Positions 5,192 to 9,894 of a DNA stretch of 9,894 nucleotides are shown piece by piece. The stretch covers positions 1 to 9,894 of the forward strand of contig JAEORI010000340.1 of NCBI GenBank assembly GCA_016840965.1, given 5' to 3'. The notes beneath the pieces were generated by a model. It saw only the letters and a program-made list of their open reading frames with translations, was not told the origin of the DNA and searched no databases. The stretch is from Candidatus Thorarchaeota archaeon. GTDB lineage: Archaea > Asgardarchaeota > Thorarchaeia > Thorarchaeales > Thorarchaeaceae. Each line of letters starts with the position of its first letter. Position 1 is the stretch's first letter. Both the position numbers and the translations under genes were made by a program.

Positions 5192-6559
5192 CTAGAGCTC
5201 GAAAGAATCAACCTCTTCTTTGAAAATTGACATGACTTTGTCCTTAAGATCGGTAGGAATACTGATAGGTTCATAGACGGTAATGAATTTCTTGAACAGC
5301 TCGTCCTCCCGCTCCTTTGCTTCATTATACATTTCTGATGATTTGAAGTCTTCAACTAATCCTCCTTTTGCATTCTTTCTAACAGCAGAATAGAATGCAA
5401 ACAATTGCTCATCCATTGCTGTATCAGAATGAAGATAGGGTAGATTTGAAGTGCCGCCAAAGAGTGTGAATCGATTTTTGTGCTCTCTATTGAGCATGTT
5501 TTCTCGGAATCCAACTAACGAAGGGTCAATCCCACCGCCTTCACAAAGGAGGTACATCTTTGCGCAAATCGTACAATGATGGCACCACTTATAGTCGCGA
5601 CCAGCCTCAGTTTCAGTGAAGCAGCTCATCTGGTATTTTGCTATATCTGGATACCTATGAGCAAGTGTTCTCTGCACCATCATGTCCATCAAAGGTTCTA
5701 TTAGACTACCTGTACCGACGGAACGACCAGAGAACATCTTAGTCATTTGATCGATATGTACAGTCCAGTTGTGAGTCTGGTCCCAACAAGGATTCACGAG
5801 CCATCCATACTTGTCCATGTATGTTGCTGAAGTGGTCTGTTCATTCCCGAATAAGATGTATTTTCCTTGAAGTGCGTAAGCTAATGGAATGCACTCCAAT
5901 GCATATTCAGTGGACTGGAGTGCCCACCCAAACTCGGAGAAGGGAAGACCAAGATAGGGATAGTCTCTAAGCTTACCAGTTTCATGTTTTATAATGTGAA
6001 GGTCTTTGTTGAATTCTTTTTTGAACTGCTTAGCTAATGCAGTCTTGTGTTTTTCCTCGTACGTCATGCTGTGTTCAACTATGTATGCCATTTCAGGATC
6101 AAGACCTAACTCTCTTGCAACCGCATAAGTGAGAAGACTATCCTTTCCAAAACTCATTCCAACGATTGCGCGAAATCCATCTTCAACTGGGTCATCCGAG
6201 GGAATCTTGATGATGGGATCTTCGAATCTATATAGTGTATTGAAGAACCGTCGAACATATTCTACTGTATCTGTTCCATCTACTTCAGTACAGGAGGGAA
6301 TGTCTCGAAAGAAATTCTCGACAAAATAGGATTCTAGAAGTGGACGACCTGAATGATAGACAATCTCAGGAACATCAAAAACGATTGGTAGATGCATTGT
6401 TGTAGCTAGCGCGAGGTTATCGACTAGAGCAAGTCTAGTTTCTTCAGGTGTTTTTTCCCAGTAATTCTTAGGGTATGTAACAGGGAGTGAGTCGTTTCTG
6501 AATTCTACAGAAAACCCATTTTTGATTGATTTGGAATGTATCTCGATCATGATAGGCAC
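5192..6559 (-). CDS. PP-loop ATP pyrophosphatase with Cys4 cluster, MurL-like
   Basis: This 455-residue protein has an N-terminal domain of about 130 residues with no motif I can name, followed by a PP-loop (adenine nucleotide alpha hydrolase) domain beginning VGMSFGKDSLL (133-143). The usual SGGxDS loop is here SFGKDS. Four cysteines in the pattern C313-x12-C326-x2-C329-x2-C332 resemble the zinc site of QueC, but QueC is only about half this length. Total length, the NEQTTSA segment (239-245), the LIEPL-M segment (286-291) and the WCHHCTICA cluster (325-333) fit better what I remember of MurL, the ATP-dependent epimerase that converts L-Glu to D-Glu on UDP-MurNAc-L-Ala-L-Glu. PP-loop enzymes activate a carboxyl or carbonyl as adenylate. 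The start is GTG at 6559 or ATG at 6550, and neither has a Shine-Dalgarno site. The ATP-grasp ligase follows 75 bp downstream. PP-loop membership is strong; MurL-like activity is an inference. Confidence 0.8.
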   Translation of the reverse strand: MPIMIEIHSKSIKNGFSVEFRNDSLPVTYPKNYWEKTPEETRLALVDNLALATTMHLPIVFDVPEIVYHSGRPLLESYFVENFFRDIPSCTEVDGTDTVEYVRRFFNTLYRFEDPIIKIPSDDPVEDGFRAIVGMSFGKDSLLTYAVARELGLDPEMAYIVEHSMTYEEKHKTALAKQFKKEFNKDLHIIKHETGKLRDYPYLGLPFSEFGWALQSTEYALECIPLAYALQGKYILFGNEQTTSATYMDKYGWLVNPCWDQTHNWTVHIDQMTKMFSGRSVGTGSLIEPLMDMMVQRTLAHRYPDIAKYQMSCFTETEAGRDYKWCHHCTICAKMYLLCEGGGIDPSLVGFRENMLNREHKNRFTLFGGTSNLPYLHSDTAMDEQLFAFYSAVRKNAKGGLVEDFKSSEMYNEAKEREDELFKKFITVYEPISIPTDLKDKVMSIFKEEVDSFEL

Positions 6560-6598
6560 AAGTTGACTAGATGGTTTCCGAATAACTGTTGCTGTATT

Positions 6599-6606
6599 GA
6601 TTTAAA
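6599..6606 (-). promoter_or_regulatory. TATA-like box upstream of the PP-loop gene
   Basis: On the minus strand this reads GTTTAAATC, containing TTTAAATC close to the archaeal TATA consensus. It is about 43 bp upstream of the GTG at 6559 and 52 bp upstream of the alternative ATG at 6550, predicting a leader of roughly 18-27 nt. It sits in the 77-bp gap behind the four-TM protein gene. Confidence 0.4.
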
Positions 6607-6636
6607 CGCTCTGTTAGATTTCATTCTTGATTCAGA

Positions 6637-7311
6637 CTAATCGTCAACACTATCTTTTGCATTCTTCTTCTTTGCTTTTTTCTCCTGTTCTTGCCGCTCC
6701 TTTTCCTCCTTTTGTTTTGCCTTGATGGACTCTTGAATCCGATCATCCACTTCGATTAATTGCGCTATGTCTGAAAAATAAAATTTCAGACCATCTGAGA
6801 AGGTAATGACAAAAATCGCTAGTATAACAAGATACAGAATTCCCATTCCAATAGTGGCAACATATAGTACCTCGCTAGTTGAACTCACAGATTCTAACAT
6901 CAAAATTACAAATCCTGCTACCTGAAACCAAACAAGCTGACAAATTATTGTGGTCAGATACCCCGCTAGCAGAACTGATGAACGATGAATCTGCTTATAT
7001 CGTAAAAACCGGTCAATCTCGAACTCTTGGACCATTATGGTCCTTCTTATGTATGGAACCAATTCTTCTCGGTACCAACTCATACCAGTCATTATTGCAA
7101 AGAGAGTTACTGATACTGTAAGCATTACTGGAGTAGCTACTCCCATGCCTGCAAACCATTCTTTAAAGTCGCCTCTGAAGCTTAGAACAGAAATGGCTAT
7201 GGCAATGAGGAGATGAGCTAGGAAGATATACTTCTGGTATGGATCAGACTTTTGAGGAGCAAAAGTAGTTTCATCATTGTCATTTGATTTCTCATTATTG
7301 AATGAATCCAC
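6637..7311 (-). CDS. Four-TM membrane protein with charged C-terminal tail, unknown function
   Basis: I do not recognise this 224-residue protein. It starts with an acidic, Asn/Asp-rich hydrophilic segment (1-27) and has four hydrophobic helices at about 28-45, 57-78, 112-139 and 148-171. Helices two and three are separated by a basic, probably cytoplasmic loop (YIRR, RFLRYKQIHR). After residue 185 comes a strongly charged tail rich in Lys, Glu and Gln (185-224), likely a helix or short coiled coil on the cytoplasmic side. No catalytic motif is visible. The start is a GTG preceded by GGAAGG (7318-7323) at 6 nt; an ATG two bases upstream is out of frame. It lies 77 bp before the PP-loop gene on the same strand and after the hairpin that closes the DUF4097 operon, so it may head the biosynthetic cluster. 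Confidence 0.78.
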   Translation of the reverse strand: MDSFNNEKSNDNDETTFAPQKSDPYQKYIFLAHLLIAIAISVLSFRGDFKEWFAGMGVATPVMLTVSVTLFAIMTGMSWYREELVPYIRRTIMVQEFEIDRFLRYKQIHRSSVLLAGYLTTIICQLVWFQVAGFVILMLESVSSTSEVLYVATIGMGILYLVILAIFVITFSDGLKFYFSDIAQLIEVDDRIQESIKAKQKEEKERQEQEKKAKKKNAKDSVDD

Positions 7312-7389
7312 ATCTTACCTTCCAATGACTGATGAAGTGTAGGGATTCATTTCCTATTAACTAATTGACTATCTCTTAGAAATAATGAG

Positions 7390-7412
7390 AAGAGGGGATT
7401 GCTCCCCCTCTT
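7390..7412 (-). terminator. Hairpin after the DUF4097-like gene, likely terminator or 3' end stabiliser
   Basis: A perfect 8-bp stem (AAGAGGGG at 7390-7397 with CCCCTCTT at 7405-7412) encloses a 7-nt loop. On the minus strand it begins 6 nt after the TAA at 7419-7421 and is followed by the T-rich TCATTATTTCT. Position and strength fit the 3' end of the three-gene operon. Archaeal termination usually depends on T-rich tracts rather than hairpins, so the stem may protect the mRNA end instead. Confidence 0.6.
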
Positions 7413-7418
7413 AGGATA

Positions 7419-8171
7419 TTACGTGAAAATCGCTGAAATTCCACCGACATTCGTTTCAATAATAACAGTCAGTGTTTGAGATGCAGTATCGTAGTTCGAT
7501 GTTTCATAATGATTCGAGGTGATCTGCGTCCACCCAGCTGCAGTTATAATGACACTGCCAGTTCCTGTAGCACACTCAACACTGCCGCCTAATCCCGTTG
7601 GTAAATCTACGACAACGGTTACACCACCAGTTCCAGCATGCAAATCGAATGTGGCATTTCCAATTAAGATAGCAGAATCAGTCATCACTAGATCAATTCC
7701 ACCAGTTGTTGTCGTGAGCGAAATGTCTCCAACATGCGCTCCATCAACCAGGGTGATTTCTATGCCTCCTGTTGAAGTGATAACATCTAACGTATAATTG
7801 ACTCCACTACCTAATGTGATATTCACACCAGCAGCAGTATAATCGAGTCCGATAGTGTTACTCGTAAATGTCACTGAAGGGGCACCATCTCGTTCGAGGG
7901 TGGTATTCTGGACTTCTATGTCAATCTCGTACAACAGTGTCGCATTGTCAACAAATGTTATTGAAATACTGCCTACATCTAAATTGATGTCCAATATCAC
8001 CGTATCAGTGGTGGCTCCGACTTCTGCATCAAAAGAGAAGTCAGTAGAAGCTACATTCCAATTAAACCAGCTAGTGCCAAAATAGGATAAAGCTCCAACA
8101 GCAATAGCACCTACGATTATTACTGCGAATATACACGCAACCATACTTGTGTTTCTTTGATAATTACTCAT
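7419..8171 (-). CDS. Membrane-anchored DUF4097-like beta-repeat protein
   Basis: This 250-residue protein has a short cytoplasmic start and one hydrophobic helix at about 11-32 (signal anchor or uncleaved signal), followed by an all-beta extracellular part. The latter repeats a strand-turn unit of the form (T/V)G(G/S)(I/V)xxx: DVGSISITF (65-73), STGGIEITL (133-141), TTGGIDLVM (155-163), GTGGVTVVV (180-188), GTGSVIIT (203-210) and NVGGISAIF (241-249). This is the pattern of DUF4097-type putative adhesins, which form a stacked beta-helix. Several N-glycosylation sequons are present (N76, N89, N117, N125, N172), consistent with an archaeal surface protein. Its ATG overlaps the stop codon of the winged-helix gene as TAATG, with AGGTGA 7 nt upstream (8179-8184), so it is translated in step with the regulator. 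A hairpin follows the stop. The biological role of such proteins is not established. Confidence 0.85.
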   Translation of the reverse strand: MSNYQRNTSMVACIFAVIIVGAIAVGALSYFGTSWFNWNVASTDFSFDAEVGATTDTVILDINLDVGSISITFVDNATLLYEIDIEVQNTTLERDGAPSVTFTSNTIGLDYTAAGVNITLGSGVNYTLDVITSTGGIEITLVDGAHVGDISLTTTTGGIDLVMTDSAILIGNATFDLHAGTGGVTVVVDLPTGLGGSVECATGTGSVIITAAGWTQITSNHYETSNYDTASQTLTVIIETNVGGISAIFT

Positions 8172-8800
8172 TATTTATTCACCTGTCTGTGAGACTGTAG
8201 AAAAGCGTGCCAGTTCTTTCTCAAGTCTCGATATTGCGAATCTTCTTCCAGAGCAAAGCGACGCATGATTCGCGATACATCGCCTCGTACGGAGGAGGCT
8301 AGCTTATCTAGACCATCCTCGTTCACGATAAGATTGCGAGAACTTAGCTCATTCTCGCGATTTATCAGCGCTGTCAACAGCTCCACAGCCTCGCCAATCT
8401 GATCCTCTGGAACATCTATGCCATAGACTGAGAGGCTTTTGATTATGGACTTCAGGCGCTTTGTAGTATCATCCCCAGTGGCTTGTATCATTTCGCTGAT
8501 ACCCATCCTGTACTCTCGTGCAGATGCACGGTAGTATCTTTGGACTATACCAGTCTGGGTCTGTTCTGTTCTTTCTTCAAAGACAAGACCAGCCTCCTTC
8601 AACTTCTGAATGTGGTGAAGGATAGTACCTGGATTCTTACCTGTTACTTCTGATAGCTGTTTTACTGTCATTGAGTCTTTCACAAGATAATCAAACACTA
8701 TCTTTGCTCGAGTTGGCTCCATTAGTAACTTAATTAGATTCTTGTCTTCGATTACTTCTATGTCGTTAATTCGTTGTTTTCGTTTCTTGGAGCCGTCCAT
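8171..8800 (-). CDS. ArsR-like winged-helix transcription regulator
   Basis: This 209-residue protein has a basic N-terminus (KKRKQR) and a winged-helix DNA-binding domain at about residues 20-95. It shows MEPTRAKIVFDYLV (helix 1, the ArsR-type 'P-x-R-x-x-I' start), MTVKQLSEVTGKNPGTILHHI (helix-turn-helix, residues 44-64), KLKEAGLVFEER (end of recognition helix and wing) and GIVQRYYRA after the wing. The C-terminal half (100-209) is predicted mostly helical and probably serves dimerisation or ligand sensing; no cysteine cluster for metal binding is seen. The ATG has a very strong Shine-Dalgarno site. Its location between two membrane-protein genes, with a 2-nt gap on one side and a 1-nt overlap on the other, suggests it controls its own operon in response to an envelope signal. 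The regulator call is strong; target and ligand are unknown. Confidence 0.88.
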   Translation of the reverse strand: MDGSKKRKQRINDIEVIEDKNLIKLLMEPTRAKIVFDYLVKDSMTVKQLSEVTGKNPGTILHHIQKLKEAGLVFEERTEQTQTGIVQRYYRASAREYRMGISEMIQATGDDTTKRLKSIIKSLSVYGIDVPEDQIGEAVELLTALINRENELSSRNLIVNEDGLDKLASSVRGDVSRIMRRFALEEDSQYRDLRKNWHAFLQSHRQVNK

Positions 8801-8802
8801 TG

Positions 8803-9750
8803 TTATACTCCTCCTATGAAGCTTGGACCATCCTCTTCCTCAATCTCTTGTGGAGTGAAGTCTTCATCGTCTGCAGTAAGTATCATGTATACTCTTGTGA
8901 GACCTATTGATACTGCAGGTAGCAGAACAAATGCAATGATTAGTGCCATTGGGACTGCATATACTGCCATCAAAATCATAGCAGGTTCAAAACTGCCTAT
9001 TGCAAGTGGAACGATTATAACAGGAATCATCAGAACCACTATTAAGAGAATATATGAGATCCAGACTCCAAATACGCGATCAAAGTATTGGATGCCCATT
9101 CTGATTGATTTCTTGGTTGCATCAATTACAGAATAACCGTCGATTATAGCAGGAAATATCATTGACATTAATCCGCTACTAATTACAAACCAAATCACTC
9201 CCAGAGCTGAAATCAGGGGATTCATTATAGTTGATGATTCAATGCCAATAAATGCAATGTTGAGAATTTGGTTTCCAAAGAGCACGACGGAACCTAGAAT
9301 TACCAACATGACTGGTCCAAGGATAAACAGGAATAGAATAATTCCACCTCCAGCCAATGAGAAGAACTTCTTCTTGTACCATGTGAAGACTCCTTCTGCA
9401 GAGGTTCCTTCGCTTTCTACAATTTCACGGCTCATTCCGAACAATGCTCCAGTGGCAACGAAAAATGGAGCTGCGAATGGCAATGCAATCAGAAAGATGC
9501 CTGTAGCTATTGTCACACCACCTGAAATAGTCAATTCGTTGAATGACTCCGCCCAGATAGTAAAGGCTTCAAGACTTTCAGGTGACAGTAGAATTGGCAC
9601 GAAGACAAAAGCCGCAACGATGGCGATCAATATGATTGTGACCAAGAAAACTCCAATTATCGCTAACACGTAGGAGATCACGTTTTTGAATGCAAACTTA
9701 ATGCTGATCTTCAGATCGTCAAGAAGAGTTTGGAAGCTTGCGTTTTTCAT
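8803..9750 (-). CDS. Six-TM integral membrane protein, DUF4013-like
   Basis: This 315-residue protein is very hydrophobic, with about six membrane helices near 25-53, 76-104, 132-158, 178-203, 228-253 and 257-282. A hydrophilic N-terminus precedes them and an acidic C-terminal tail (DDEDFTPQEIEEED) is probably cytoplasmic. The segment FPAIIDGYSVIDATKKSIRMG (199-219) resembles the 'P-x-I-hydrophobic-D/E-x2-x-x-I/L-x-A-x-x-x-S' loop of DUF4013 and related glycerophosphodiesterase-membrane-type proteins common in archaea. No transport or catalytic motif is seen. The ATG follows AGGTG (9761-9765) and an A8 tract. It is the first gene of a tight operon with the winged-helix and DUF4097-like genes, so it may sense or stabilise the membrane together with them. 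The DUF assignment is a family-level guess. Confidence 0.78.
   Translation of the reverse strand: MKNASFQTLLDDLKISIKFAFKNVISYVLAIIGVFLVTIILIAIVAAFVFVPILLSPESLEAFTIWAESFNELTISGGVTIATGIFLIALPFAAPFFVATGALFGMSREIVESEGTSAEGVFTWYKKKFFSLAGGGIILFLFILGPVMLVILGSVVLFGNQILNIAFIGIESSTIMNPLISALGVIWFVISSGLMSMIFPAIIDGYSVIDATKKSIRMGIQYFDRVFGVWISYILLIVVLMIPVIIVPLAIGSFEPAMILMAVYAVPMALIIAFVLLPAVSIGLTRVYMILTADDEDFTPQEIEEEDGPSFIGGV
8808..8815 (-). promoter_or_regulatory. Strong Shine-Dalgarno site of the winged-helix gene
   Basis: On the minus strand this reads AGGAGGAG, 7 nt before the ATG at 8800. It lies inside the last codons of the six-TM protein gene, which ends 2 nt before that ATG, and it predicts high translation of the regulator within the operon. 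Confidence 0.7.
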
Positions 9751-9777
9751 TTTTTTTTCACACCTAGAAAGATAAGA

Positions 9778-9816
9778 GGAGAGTGACTTGAAATTTGTCC
9801 TTCCAAGACACTCTCC
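9778..9816 (-). terminator. Large hairpin between two minus-strand genes, terminator or leader element
   Basis: GGAGAGTG (9778-9785) pairs perfectly with CACTCTCC (9809-9816). Across one A-A mismatch, CTTG (9787-9790) pairs with CAAG (9804-9807), leaving a 13-nt loop. On the minus strand it starts 12 nt after the TAG of the upstream partial gene and is followed by TCCTCTTATCTTTCT, which suits termination. Because it ends only 27 nt before the next ATG, it could instead be a 5' leader structure of the three-gene operon. Confidence 0.55.
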
Positions 9817-9828
9817 AAGTTCATCACA

Positions 9829-9894
9829 CTACACGATTGGCATATCGACGACACGCTGGGGTGCAATCTGACCACCAGTGAGTTCTTGATAGAC
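9829..9894 (-). CDS. C-terminal end of a partial gene, product unknown
   Basis: The minus-strand frame from the right edge reads VYQELTGGQIAPQRVVDMPI, then V and a TAG stop at 9829-9831. The 21 residues have normal protein-like composition, and a hairpin follows 12 nt after the stop, which supports a real gene end. The pattern of a helix, a G-G-x-I-x-P turn and a short strand is reminiscent of the last strand of periplasmic sugar-binding-type proteins, but 21 residues are too few to assign a family. Confidence 0.45.
   Translation of the reverse strand, partial: VYQELTGGQIAPQRVVDMPIV

Noticed and set aside
5192..6559. Direct assignment as QueC (queuosine/archaeosine precursor synthesis)
   Set aside because: The Cys4 spacing is similar, but the length is about double, the PP-loop differs and there are no other 7-deazaguanine genes.
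7351..7360. TTAATAG-like element as TATA box for the four-TM gene
   Set aside because: It is a weak consensus match on the minus strand; the promoter of this gene is not clear from the sequence.
7519..8085. Plus-strand frames of 92 and 76 codons opposite the DUF4097-like gene
   Set aside because: They mirror the repeat-rich coding strand (Val/Pro/Thr-rich) and have no supporting start signals.
8774..9136. 120-codon plus-strand open frame
   Set aside because: It is antisense to the regulator start and the six-TM gene, with Ser/Ile-rich low-complexity sequence and no recognisable domain.
9242..9673. 143-codon plus-strand open frame
   Set aside because: It lies opposite the six-TM gene. Its Pro/Asn/Ile-rich composition is that expected from the complement of membrane-helix codons, and the minus-strand frame has the Shine-Dalgarno site and operon context.

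Overview
The window looks like chromosomal DNA from an archaeon of moderate GC content. This is inferred from several signs together: TTTAWATA-like TATA boxes a short distance upstream of several starts, strong GGAGG-type Shine-Dalgarno sites with GTG as well as ATG starts, a winged-helix regulator of the ArsR-like archaeal type, and secreted or membrane-anchored proteins rich in N-glycosylation sequons. An uncultured lineage such as an Asgard archaeon would fit, but no marker gene here proves it. I see no mobile element, CRISPR array, tRNA or rRNA. Coding density is high and the longest non-coding stretch is about 130 bp.

Left part (1-3573). A partial secreted protein runs off the left edge on the minus strand. 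It is divergent from a rightward series: a YhhN/TMEM86 (lysoplasmalogenase-like) membrane protein, a TPR protein made of ten uninterrupted 34-residue repeats, and a fold-type II PLP enzyme related to threonine synthase. The divergent intergenic region holds a TATA box and a set of inverted GAAAAT half-sites.

Middle part (3582-7311), all on the minus strand. In transcription order it encodes a four-TM protein with a charged tail (unknown), a PP-loop ATPase with a Cys4 cluster that most resembles the peptide L-Glu epimerase MurL as I remember it, a D-Ala-D-Ala-ligase-like ATP-grasp enzyme, and a GNAT acetyltransferase. The last three look like a set for making or modifying a small peptide or amino-acid conjugate by carboxylate activation, ligation and N-acylation. 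That is unexpected in an organism presumed to lack peptidoglycan, and it is the most interesting item in the window. The GNAT gene meets the PLP-enzyme gene tail to tail with 8 bp between them.

Right part (7390-9894), minus strand. A tight three-gene operon encodes a six-TM membrane protein, a winged-helix regulator and a membrane-anchored DUF4097-like beta-repeat protein. The junctions are a 2-nt gap and a TAATG overlap. Strong inverted repeats bracket the operon on both sides. At the far right only the last 21 codons of another minus-strand gene are present.
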